The notes under the pieces are model-generated. The model saw nothing but the letters and a program-made list of their open reading frames with translations. It made no database searches and was not told the origin of the DNA. Of a DNA stretch of 64,000 bases, positions 42,976 through 51,880 are shown piece after piece. Source of the DNA: Symbiodinium natans (taxonomy: Eukaryota; Sar; Dinophyceae; Suessiales; Symbiodiniaceae); NCBI GenBank assembly GCA_905221605.1, contig CAJNDS010000324.1:537140-601139 (forward strand). Direction: 5' to 3'. Each line of letters starts with the position of its first letter. Position 1 is the first letter of the stretch. Made by a program: the position numbers and the translations under genes.

Positions 42976-43267
42976 GTTTGGGGTTTAGGGTTTGGGGTCC
43001 GCAGCACTGAACCCGAAACCCTGTGAAACCCCAAATAAGCCTTAACCCCACAACCTTGACCGACCCAAAAACACCCGTATCCCAAACTTGCTGAACCACA
43101 AGCACCAGCCCAAACCCTGAATATCCCTGAAAAAAGCACGGAAACCCTACATAACCCGAATGACTCTTCATTGACCCCAAAACCAGCAAGCCCAAAAATC
43201 CTAAACCCTGAACCCTGAACCCTGAACCCCAAAGCATCCCAAAGGCCCACAAAACCCTAGAGCCCTA

Positions 43268-43377
43268 AAGGGTTTAGGGTTTAGGGTTTAGGGTTTAGGG
43301 TTTAGGGTTTAGGGTTTAGGGTTTAGGGTTTAGGGTTTAGGGTTTAGGGTTTAGGGTTTAGGGTTTAGGGTTTAGGG
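43268..43377 (+). repeat. Telomeric repeat array, TTTAGGG on + strand
   Basis: About fifteen perfect heptamers. Confidence 0.97.
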
Positions 43378-43759
43378 CTAAGCAAGCCTGAGTTTTCCCT
43401 AAGCCCGAAAACCCGCCCCTTTAAACCAAGAAGAGTACCCTTTTTTCTTCCCAGGTTAGTCTTGGGTCCTGATATCCCCCTAAACCCTAAACCCTAAGAA
43501 ACCCTAAACTCCACCCCCCCCCCCGCCCCACAAGGTCAGACAACCCGAGACAATTCCAAGCCCCAAAGCCCGAAACCCTAAATAGCTCCAAATGTCCCAA
43601 GGCCCCAAGCCCCAAGCCCTCAACCCCAAATATTCATCCCTAAACCGTAAGAACCCCCAACAAGAGTTCAAAACAAGCCCAAAACAAACCCTCACAAAAA
43701 CCAAAAGAAAAACAACCAAAAGAAACTCAGCAAGAGACCCCAACAAGCCCGAGACAAAA

Positions 43760-43791
<32 letters not shown>

Positions 43792-44122
43792 CAATCGGGA
43801 AAAACACAAAAAAAACCAAGAAGAGCCTTAAAGCCCCTCCCAGGCCTGGCCCCGACGTTCTGATGTACCTCGCCTGCTCTGGGGCATTTGGGGGGCTTCA
43901 GGGGTTTAAGGGGTTTAGGGGGGGTTTAAGTGCTTAGGGGCTTGGGGTTTAGGGATTTTAGGTTTAGGGTTTGGGGGTTTTGAGGGTTTTGAGGGTTGAG
44001 GGTTGAGGGTCGCGACTTTCAGTTCCTTGTGGCTGAGAGGGCTTCTACAGGTTTTGGGGAGTCATGGGGGGGGGGGGGGGGTTCACTATCAGCCTAGGGA
44101 GGCAGACATGTCTGTAATCAGT

Positions 44123-44248
44123 CTTACTGCTGGTTAGTGGGGGATGAGGGAATGAGGGAACGAGGTACATACATATAGATATTTTTATATGTGTATACCC
44201 CCATTTTTTCCTTTGAGGGATTATATATATATATATACCGACAGTAAG
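44123..44248. mobile_element. Family-1 element upstream of an exon
   Basis: The left end is CTTACTGCTGGTTAGTGGGG and the right end CCGACAGTAAG, with an AT-rich centre, as in intron 5 of the RCC1-type gene. CAGT precedes and CATT follows, so the duplication is imperfect. The exon-like block at 44279 begins 30 bases downstream, after CTTTTCAG. Confidence 0.65.
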
Positions 44249-44278
44249 CATTGGGTGCATGTCCCTGCTTCTTTTCAG

Positions 44279-44368
44279 GACAAATCTCTTCCCTGAAAGA
44301 CCTCTCAGCCCTCAACGCCACACCGGCAAGCCGACACTTGGCTGCCCGCAAGCTTATTTATAGAGCAG
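44279..44368 (+). CDS. Putative exon, about 30 codons, good splice sites
   Basis: Acceptor CTTTTCAG at 44271-44278 is followed by G. The frame QISSLKDLSALNATPASRHL then AARKLIYRA is clearly protein-like. GTACGT at 44369 would be a canonical donor, otherwise the frame runs to TAG near 44414. A family-1 element fills the upstream intron. The family is unknown. Confidence 0.55.
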
Positions 44369-44701
44369 GTACGTTGTGGACATGCAGAAGTTCAGCTCGT
44401 CTGCACCAGGCCATGGCGGTTTAGAGGTTTGTAGGGTTTAGGATTTCGGGTTTGGGGTCTAGTGCTTTAGGGTCTTAAAGCTTGGGTGCTCCCCCACCCT
44501 GCAGCAGTACACGCAGATTATGACTGCAATTTCCATGCCCTCTTTGAACCCGTACTGGCTGGTTCTTGGTGGGGAATGAGGGATTAGGCCTATCTAGTCC
44601 CTTAAAGGGTAATTATGTAGAGCCCTCATTCACCCTTTTAGTGCTTCCCTCAAGCGTTGTGTCCACGGGGCTTCTACGCGAGTAGATTCGACCGTTGTGG
44701 T

Positions 44702-44761
44702 CTCATTCAGGCTTCAAGCCCCCCATTTTGGCTCAAGGAAAAGGCTTCAAGCCTGAATGAG
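44702..44761. other. Perfect 19-bp palindrome whose loop carries a spliced-leader relic
   Basis: CTCATTCAGGCTTCAAGCC (44702-44720) is exactly inverted at 44743-44761. The 22-base loop contains CCATTTTGGCTCAAG (44723-44737), identical to the last 15 bases of the canonical dinoflagellate spliced leader, followed by G. The upstream part of the leader is absent. It may come from a reverse-transcribed trans-spliced mRNA, or be a degenerate leader gene copy; no donor GT follows directly, which disfavours a functional leader gene. Confidence 0.75.
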
Positions 44762-45390
44762 GGTACCAGTGATACAGCCAGCGCTGCTCGCTTTCGGTTG
44801 GGTCAACTTTCGGTTGGGCCTGGCTCAACGTGGTGGGATCCAGGTGACCCTAAACCCTAAACCCCAACCCTAAACCCTAAACACTTCCTCGGTTTGGGAA
44901 TCGAAAGTCATGGCTTCGCCGTCTGTTTTGGGTGCCCAAAAAGCACCGTGGTGTAGAATATAGGCCCCATGTAGATACTTCTAAACTTGAACACTGGCGA
45001 TCTAGCAACTACGTCGCGGGCCAACTATTTCCCATAAACGTACCTGAGCCCTTGAGGTTCACACTCGAGTCTGTTTTATTATTTGTTTTAATGCCTAACT
45101 CCTCTCAACCCTAAACCCTAAACCATTTAGCCTAAACCTTAAACCCCAAATCTTTTACCCTACACCCTCAACCGTAAACCCTAGACCTGCGTGTGTGTTT
45201 GGTTGTCCGCCTTTGGCGTTTTCCCAAACTGACTGAAAAGTCGCAGACTGAAGCCTGGGGTTCAGGGTTTTGGGTTTAGAGGTTAGGGTGTTAGCGTAGG
45301 CACTAGACTTGAGGTCTTATAACCCCCCCAAGTCCGGAACCCTCGAACCAAAGCAGAAATCCTAAACCCTAAACCCTAAACCCCAAACCC

Positions 45391-45468
45391 TTCGTGGTGG
45401 CAGGGGATCCTGCGATCGTGGCCGAGAAGCTGTTGAGTCAGGCTCGGCCAGCTGCCTTGGGGAGTTTG
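45391..45468 (+). CDS. Putative exon, about 26 codons
   Basis: Frame VVAGDPAIVAEKLLSQARPA then ALGSL, with a C-strand array on the left and a G-strand array on the right. The family is unknown. Confidence 0.5.
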
Positions 45469-45612
45469 AGGGTTGGGGGTTTAGGGTTTAGGGTTTAGGG
45501 TTTGGGGTTTGGGGTTTTAGATTCAGGGCTTTGCGGAGTTTAAGGGTTTAGAGAGTTTTTGGGTGCAGTTGTTTCTCCCCCCCCACAGCGTGAAGACCCA
45601 CAATCTTCAGAG

Positions 45613-45727
45613 CTTGGGATGTTCCACCCTATATACTAACAGTTCTTAGTAGGGTTTATAGTACCCCCCCTAGGGCCCCTAGTATAATTTCTATTAAGGA
45701 CTGCTAGTATAAGTGGGAACATCCCAA
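45613..45727. mobile_element. Family-2 element
   Basis: The left end is CTTGGGATGTTCCACC and the right end GTGGGAACATCCCAA. The inner ACTAACAGTTCTTAGTAGGG pairs partly with ATTAAGGACTGCTAGT. No clear duplication is left. Confidence 0.75.
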
Positions 45728-46006
45728 TTCAGGGCGTTCAAAGGGCTTGGCAGGGGCTTGAGCTTTTGCAGGGCTAGCTTAGTCGAACATCGCTTATAAC
45801 AGCAGAATCCCTGAACATGCTGCACACGAGCCCACAGCAATCTCATGAAACCTCTCCTCATTACACAACCCTGGAACGTAAGAATAGAAAGCTCTCATTT
45901 TGGGGGGTTTAGGGGGGTTTTGGGAGTTTAGGGGTTGAAGGGGTTTAGGGGGTAACTCCCATGCAGTTTTTAGATGCAGGTCTACAGTCTTGTAGCATGT
46001 ATAGCC

Positions 46007-46327
46007 TTAGCAGAGGGACTGAGGACTGCGTTTTTTTTGGGGCCAGTCGCTGCGTTGCCAGGACGTGCCAGTCACGTTGTCTTCACGTTGCAAACTTATA
46101 CAGTACTCACAGTTCCGGCAGGACGTAAGAGTGCCTAGTCTGTCGGCATCAGCGTAGGCAGTGATGTCAACTTGCGTATGCATAAGTGCTGCTCCAAAGC
46201 AAAGCACACCAAAGTGCTCGTCCGCTGTGAGTCTTGCTAACAAGTGCCTGCAAGTTGGCGGGTTCTCACTGCAGCTGACGCTGGCACTCATTGGAGAACA
46301 GAAGAGCCGCCTTAGCTCCAAAAACAA
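46007..46327 (-). pseudogene. Unidentified minus-strand ORF, possible retroelement fragment
   Basis: A 106-codon minus frame in an array-free block. The stretch VDITAYADADRLGTLTSCRN is loosely like the acidic RNase H region of copia-type polyproteins, but conserved neighbours are missing. The plus strand is also open for 65 codons (46161-46358). I would not rely on this identification. Confidence 0.2.
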
Positions 46328-46363
46328 AAGGCGCTCGGTTAAACCCTCACCTCACTAAACCCT

Positions 46364-46460
46364 AAACCCTAAACCCTAAACCCTAAACCCTAAACCCTAA
46401 ACCCTAAACCCTAAACCCTAAACCCTGAACCCTGAACCCTGAACCCTGAACCCTGAATCC
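46364..46460 (-). repeat. Telomeric array CCCTAAA grading into CCCTGAA
   Basis: Ten CCCTAAA units are followed by five CCCTGAA units, another case of a local variant subarray. Confidence 0.95.
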
Positions 46461-46740
46461 TCACCTCCCTAAAACCCTAAACCCTAACCCCCCCCCCCCC
46501 CAAATGATTTTTGGACAGGTCCAAAAAAATCATTGGGAATAGCCTGAAGAGCCTTCCTCCCCTGCTGCAGCTGGCTTTTGGCACCTAAACCATTTTAAGC
46601 CTCCGAAGTCCTTCCGAACCGCGGACATACGAACTCCAAACGCTAAACTCCAATACACCCTAAACCCTACACCCTTACCCCAAAAACCCTGAACCCTATA
46701 AACCCTAAACCCTAGCCCTAAACCCTAAACCCTCCACAAG

Positions 46741-46832
46741 ATGGAAGCCCTCCGAACTGCAGATGACCATGCGGCTCGCCGGCCTTGCGGTGGCCTGCCG
46801 CCGAGCCCCGGCTCCACAGCCGGGCCCCCCAG
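46741..46832 (+). CDS. Putative exon beginning with ATG
   Basis: Frame MEALRTADDHAARRPCGGLP then PSPGSTAGPP, from the ATG at 46741 to a G-strand array. C-strand words precede. It might be a first exon. The family is unknown. Confidence 0.4.
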
Positions 46833-47147
46833 AGTTTAGGGGTTTAGGGTTTAGGGCTAGGGGTTTAGGGTTTAGGGTTTAGGGTTTAGGGTTTAGGGTT
46901 TAGGGTTTAGGGTTTAGGGTTTGGAACTCGCAGAATAGGAGTTGCGGGATGTCCGGATGTCACGGCTTCGGCGGGCTACCCTGGAAAGAATTGGGCCCGA
47001 GAGATGTTCTGATGTTTAGGTTTGAGGGTTAAGGGTTTAGGGCTTTTGGGGAAAGAATTTAGGGTTTAGGGTTTAGGGTTTGTAGGGGGGAGTTGGCCAA
47101 ACCCACCCCTCGGCAAAGAGAGCGACAGATAAATGTAGACTGTCAGG

Positions 47148-47149
<2 letters not shown>

Positions 47150-47216
<67 letters not shown>

Positions 47217-47264
47217 CGAGGGGGACAGAGAGGGAGAGAGAGAGCGGGAGAGAGAGGAAGAGGG
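47150..47264. repeat. GA dinucleotide tract
   Basis: About 50 perfect GA units, then interrupted GA-rich sequence. It explains the Ser/Leu-repeat ORFs on the minus strand, including the 196-codon frame at 47073-47663. Confidence 0.97.
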
Positions 47265-47916
47265 AAAAGAAAAAACAAGAGGCTCTGGCTGGGCACGTCG
47301 TTGGCCCTGTCGTTGGACACCGGCTGCGGGCTGGCGCCGACCTGAGCTACAGGGTCGGGTCATAGAGCTTGGGGTTGAGATTTGGGATCCCTGGCGGGGG
47401 CTTATTGTGACGCTCGCCCAATCTGATAAGGACAGCAGGCCATCTCTTCCGGCTGCCACGATGGACCGGGCATATCTCAAAGTAAAAGTTGCGGGGGATC
47501 TTGCGTGAGTTCTAGGACTTACTCGTACCAGACAAACAAAGCTGGCTGAGGGTTTGTCCACAATGCCGAAAGTCTTCGACCGGAAAGCCCCAAATTGCAG
47601 CTCCTCTGCAGCCCAACAGGCCCAAATGCCCCTAAAACCTTCAAGTTTAGGTTTGGGACCCAACCCCGGGAAGTCCTAAAACCCTAGGCCCCAAAATGCT
47701 AAAGACTAGGCATAGGCAACCCTAAACCCTCAGCCCTAAGTCCTAAACCCTAGGGTTTAGGGTTTAGGGTTTAGGGTTTAGGGTTTAGGGTTTAGGGTTT
47801 AGGGTTTAGGGTTTAGGGTTTAGGGTCCCTACACCCCGGAACCCTATGATTCCAATCTGAAGGTTCCCCCACAGGCAACGGTGAAGCTCTTCGGCTGGGG
47901 GCAGGCTGCGAGAGAA

Positions 47917-47982
47917 GGGTTTAGGGTTTAGGGTTTAGGGTTTAGGGTTTAGGGTTTAGGGTTTAGGGTTTAGGGTTTAGGT
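47917..47982 (+). repeat. Telomeric array after a small exon-like block
   Basis: About nine heptamers. A further array is at 47750-47826. The block between them, 47875-47916, follows CCACAG and reads ATVKLFGWGQAARE, a possible 14-codon exon. Confidence 0.85.
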
Positions 47983-48252
47983 CCTGCAGGTTGCTGAAGA
48001 GTTTGAGAAGGTAGGGTTGTTTATGCTACGGTTTGCTTATGAGGTCTTTTTCAGGGGGTTTTAAGCGTTTGCTTTGTGTTCTTGTTGGGTTTTTCGGACT
48101 GTAGGCTTCATAGGGCATTTGAGGCTTTTAGGTTTTCAGGGTTTCGCGTTTTTGGTTTCGGGCTTTCGCAAAGCTTTACCACCCTGACAAAGCGATCCGT
48201 CCTCCGCTGGAGGTTGCTCTAAACTAAACCTAGGTCCACCCTGAACCCATAT

Positions 48253-48368
48253 ATGTTCTTAAGGGAGGGGGTTCATGGGGCGTTGGGTTTCGGGTTCATG
48301 GGGGGTAGGTACAGTACCTAGAGGGGACCGTCAGGCAAGCTTAGGGAGCCTTACGGAGTCGTGGGGAG
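48253..48368. mobile_element. Family-6 element, partial
   Basis: It begins CTTAAGGGAGGGGGTTCATG as in the copy at 9596 and continues with a GGGTAGGTACAGTACCTAG palindrome and AGCTTAGGGAGCCTTACGG. The right terminal repeat is missing. Confidence 0.55.
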
Positions 48369-48391
48369 TGTTTAGGGTTTGGGGCCAAACC

Positions 48392-48560
48392 CCTCAAAGA
48401 CGCACCTCTAAGCCAAGCACCACCCTCCGAGACGCAAGACGCACCTCCAAGCTAATCACCACCTTCTACCAAGCCAAGCACCACCTCGACACACCTTCAA
48501 TAGGCGAAAAAGGGTCACTAAGCCAAACTCCACCCTCCAAGACGCACCAGGGCGTCCTCG
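48392..48560. repeat. Tandem repeat block of AAGACGCACCTCCAAGC-type units
   Basis: Irregular units of about 30 bases contain GACGCACCTC, CAAGCCAAGCACCAC and CTCC. A related block lies at 51708-51880, in the same orientation, on the other side of the SNF2-like segment. Confidence 0.8.
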
Positions 48561-48940
48561 TTGTCCAGTGTCAAACCCACGCAAGGCACGCACACCTCTG
48601 TTGGAAAGTTCGTGTTCCCATTGCGTAAAGTCATCCGCTGTGTAGCCTCGCGCAGGAAAGTGCACAAAGTTTTGGTGTCCATCGACAATCACCTTGATAT
48701 AGCTAACGGACCCCAGACAGACTTCGGCTTCTCTTAGCCAAGAGTCTTTGTTAAACACGGTGAGATGCCATCGTGCCCAACACGCTCCACAACGACGCCA
48801 CCTCTGCCGAGAGGGGAAGCCTTCACGAAACGACATCGTGCGGAACTCATTATGATGTAGCGCGACTCACGAAACTGCAGCAAACGCCGAGAGGGTAGGC
48901 GAAACCGATCGAGCTTGGTCAAAAAAACATTGCCAGCCAC
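48528..48940 (-). CDS. Coding-like minus-strand segment with a frame change
   Basis: Reading leftwards, one frame gives GNVFLTKLDRFRLPSRRLLQ then FRESRYIIMSSARCRFVKAS; the next frame then gives TVFNKDSWLREAEVCLGSVS and YIKVIVDGHQNFVHFP. The two overlap near 48780-48830, so either an intron or a frameshift separates them. Both look protein-like. The family is unknown. Confidence 0.4.
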
Positions 48941-49397
48941 AATGTGGCACGACGTACGATGTTTTCTGACTATCGTGGGGACAAGCGACCCCGATTCGGG
49001 GTCAAGTTAGATCGAACATAGAACAAACCTTGAAACGACGCTCGACACCTTGAACGCATTGAGAGTGCGCGCGCTCCCAAAAGGGAGTCGTGCTCAACAC
49101 AGTTTGAAAGGACTCACGACGCGACGCTTTCGGCGCAGTGTGAGTCCATATGATTCTGGGAGTCGTTCTTGCAGCTATGTGGTCACCCTGCCCAGCTGAC
49201 AGCCTTCAAGAACTCGTGCTAAGGATCACGCAACGGTTCACTGTCATTCTCAGCTACACATCGCACGTCAACTCGGAACACAGGCTGCAGCGCAATGCAT
49301 CTGTGATCTGTGTGCACATTTGCAGGCCTCGGCCGAGGAAACAAAGACTTGCGGTCACAGTCATCCGCCAGGTTTGAGCTCTATACAGAAGCTCACC

Positions 49398-49581
49398 CCT
49401 CTCAGGTTCAGCCATGGAGCAGACATGCAGATTCTTGCTGCCCTAAAAGCTCCCGAGCAAATCGTAGCAGACAACGTGAGAATGCAGCACAGGACGGCCT
49501 TGGACGAGATGGCTGATGCAAACGCGCCTTCCGCTTCCATCGAGACCTTGGAGCGCCTCGACAGAGCGCTGTGTTCGACGG
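49398..49581 (+). CDS. Putative exon upstream of the SNF2 C-terminal segment
   Basis: Frame LRFSHGADMQILAALKAPEQ, then IVADNVRMQHRTALDEMADA and on to LDRALCST, followed by GTATAG as donor. It sits 165 bases before the SNF2 exon on the same strand, so it may belong to that gene (the region between helicase lobes is variable). No motif of its own is recognised. Confidence 0.45.
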
Positions 49582-49745
49582 TATAGATGGCAATCCCAAG
49601 CTGCTTATCTTGCTATGTACCCTTTAACCTGAACCTTAAAGCCTAAACTTCCCAAACCCTGGCCGTGTATGGCTTTAGGGTGTAAGGCTAATTCTAAACC
49701 ATGTAGACCTAAGCATCGAACCTCACAGCCTCAACACGGCTGAGT

Positions 49746-50300
49746 TTGAGAGCTGTTCAGCTTCGAATGTGTCAAGATGTGGCTTGCCGCGTGCGACGAC
49801 ACATGTATCATCTGCTCTTCTCGGCTGGATGTGCTTGGGGCTTTGACAGAGCTCTTGTGAAATCTCGAAGTGGAGTTTATGGTCATTTTATTGGTGCCCA
49901 GAGAGATCGTGACGAACAATTTAAAGTATTCGCCACGCAGGCATCAATCAAGTGCTTGCTTTTGAGCAAAGGCTGTGGAGAAGCAGGGCTGAATTTGACG
50001 GCTGCAGCACACATGCTTCTGATGGAGCCGGCCTGGAATCCCAGTCAAGATGCAGACGCGCAGGCGCGCGTATGGCGCTTGCGACAGACGCAGCGCTGCT
50101 TCATCACGCGTCTTGTCTTTGCTGGGTGCCTGGCGGAGAAAATATTGCAATGCCAAGCATACAAGTGTGGTTTGTGGAAGCAAGCGCTGGAAGCGGCAGA
50201 TTTGGAGCAGCGGCACCTTCGAGACATTTGGTTCTTCGAGCCCGAGGCAGTTTGCTCGACTTGGGAGTCGCTGGCATGTTCGCCAAGATGCGCCGCAGGA
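49746..50300 (+). pseudogene. C-terminal helicase lobe of a Rad54-like SNF2 ATPase, isolated
   Basis: The open frame contains the order of elements found in the second RecA lobe of SNF2/Rad54 DNA translocases: GVYGHFIGAQRDRDEQF, then LLLSKGCGEAGLNLTAAAHM (motif V), EPAWNPSQD, ARVWRLRQTQRCFITRLVFA (motif VI region) and AEKILQCQAYKCGLWKQAL, with RHLRDIWFFEPEAVCSTWE matching the Rad54 tail. Rad54 translocates on DNA in recombination. Deviations: motif V has one extra residue, and the usual RxGQ is RLRQ. The ATP-binding first lobe (Walker A, DEGH) is not seen upstream. It is probably a truncated or decayed copy; the frame stays open to 50426, so decay is recent or the segment is still spliced to exons I cannot see. 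Confidence 0.65.
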
Positions 50301-50596
50301 TCTGGCAGGGCGTCAGACTCGGCAATCCTGGCTACTTCGTCATGGTCTGCTCTGCGCCTTCACCTTCTGCCAACGCGGCACGTTCTGCGCCAAGCTGGAG
50401 AGTCACAATCGACGGTTGCGGTTTGAGCATTTTCATGACGCAGGTCGAAGGCTCTGGCAGGGAGTTTAAACTGCCATCATGGATGGTCCCCATATTTACG
50501 CGCGTACGAGCGAGCCGAGGGGCTTTTGACCCCAGCGCCATGCCCCTGCCGGAGGACCAGGCCAGATGTCATCCAGACAACAGGTTCCCCTGCGCG

Positions 50597-51117
50597 TCAA
50601 CCGCCTCATTAGACAGGGAGGCCAGGTAGCCTGGAATAGAAAACAACCGCCAGTATAGAAATCAACCGCCTTGTTTGGGAAACCACCTTCCGCGGCATCC
50701 CTGGCGGTTGGCGAGGACGATCGGAGGAACTCTGAGTGAACTTGTGTGCGTTAAAACTGGAAAATTTGCTTTCCAAAATGCACTTTTGCGAGAGTTCTGG
50801 GTGACTCAAGCGTGATGCTGGCAAAGGCTCTAGTCGATATAGATAGTGTACTGCGCCACATGCAACCGCCCAGTTTAAGCGTGATGCGGGCGTGATGTTG
50901 GCGTGATGCTGCAGACCTAATGCGTTTGCGCTGATGCACGTGTAGGACTTTTGCTGGAAAAAAGGTTTTGCGCAGTGCCTTCTGGACAAAAATCGAAAGT
51001 CCCTGCAAGTATCCCAAAACTACCGTTCTGAAACACACCCAAACTGGGCTGTCGTACTAACCGCCCTCCGAAACTAGGAGGTTCGTGAACCGCCTCGTTT
51101 GGCAGGGAGGTTGGGCT
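50597..51117. repeat. Segment bounded by imperfect 30-bp direct repeats with ACCGCC motifs
   Basis: AACCGCCTCATTAGACAGGG at 50600 and AACCGCCTCGTTTGGCAGGG at 51090 are direct copies. ACCGCC recurs at least four more times between them, partly inverted (GGCGGTT at 50703). Short ORFs on the minus strand (50609-50989, 50751-51038) have no domain. It could be a non-autonomous element about 520 bp long. Confidence 0.45.
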
Positions 51118-51118
51118 G

Positions 51119-51700
51119 TTGGACTTACAGTTCTTGTTGCAAAAAGATGTGTGGCAACATGTTCATGGCAAAGGGGTGCGATTGAAATGCTTGAACAGAT
51201 GTGAGAGCTGCAGTGCCTGCGATGGCACTGGCAGAGGACTGGAAGCCGCGCGTTCTGCCCCAACAACGGTTGGCAATCGCACGCAGCCAAAGTTCACTCG
51301 ATGCAAAATATCGCTGGAGCCACAAATGCAGCTCCCTTTTGACATATGCTGCCCGCCGAGCAGCTTTCACACACGGCGTAATTCAACTGCGCATGTTGCC
51401 ACGGCAGAACCCGGTTCCAAGATTGCCACTTATATAGGCTTGCGCCACAAATGCCGCGTTTCCTTCCAGCTCCTTGCCTTGTCAATGTTTCTCATTGGGA
51501 CGGAATCGGACGGAAATTCCTGAAGTCTTTCTTTGAGGGTGCAAGATGCCTATCCCTTGCGAGCAGCTTGCCAGCTTTTTTGGCTATGGACGGCCTTCCA
51601 GGAGCCGCTCCGAAAACCCTTGCCAGAGAAATGAGAGATGCCGTCAAGTCGCAGTCGATGACTGCTGAGCAGCTGGAAGGATGTGTGGCCCGGCCAGGTA
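51119..51700. CDS. Open, array-free block, coding frame unresolved
   Basis: Several overlapping frames are open: plus 51201-51437 (ALAEDWKPRVLPQQRLAIAR...), minus 51370-51125 (RRAAYVKRELHLWLQRYFAS...), and plus 51451-51771 (GAAPKTLAREMRDAVKSQSM). Codon-like composition suggests real exons, but I cannot choose a strand or model. A CxxCxGxG-like piece in another frame is not enough for a DnaJ zinc finger. Confidence 0.3.
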
Positions 51701-51707
51701 CCCAAAG

Positions 51708-51880
51708 ATGCACATCCCTCCAAGACGCACCTAAGCCAAACGCCGCACTCCAAAAAACACCTCTAAGCTAAATACCACTCTCCAAGACGCACCTCCAAAC
51801 CAAGCACCTGCCAAGACACGCCTCCAAGCCAACACTGCTTCGACAAAAACACAAAGACCCACCTCTAAGCCAAACAGCCC
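51708..51880. repeat. Second GACGCACCTCCAAGC-type tandem repeat block
   Basis: Related to 48392-48560: CAAGACGCACCTCCAAACCA, AAACACCTCTAAGCTAA and GACCCACCTCTAAGCCAA units. The two blocks bracket about 3.1 kb that holds the SNF2-like segment. Confidence 0.8.

Noticed and set aside
47073-47663. 196-codon minus-strand ORF
   Set aside because: Its C-terminal third is Ser/Leu repeats from the GA tract at 47150-47264; the rest has no domain and runs through telomere-like sequence at the start.
48987-49003. GACCCCGATTCGGGGTC hairpin as a terminator or RNA element
   Set aside because: An 8-bp stem with a 1-base loop and no following T run or other context; bacterial-type terminators do not apply here.
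49952-50629. 225-codon plus ORF overlapping the SNF2 segment
   Set aside because: It is in another frame of the segment whose protein-family match lies in the 49746 frame; composition is shadow-like.
51119-51523. CESCSACDGTGRG as a DnaJ zinc finger
   Set aside because: Only one CxxCxGxG-like unit where four are needed, and the surrounding frame has no J-domain features.
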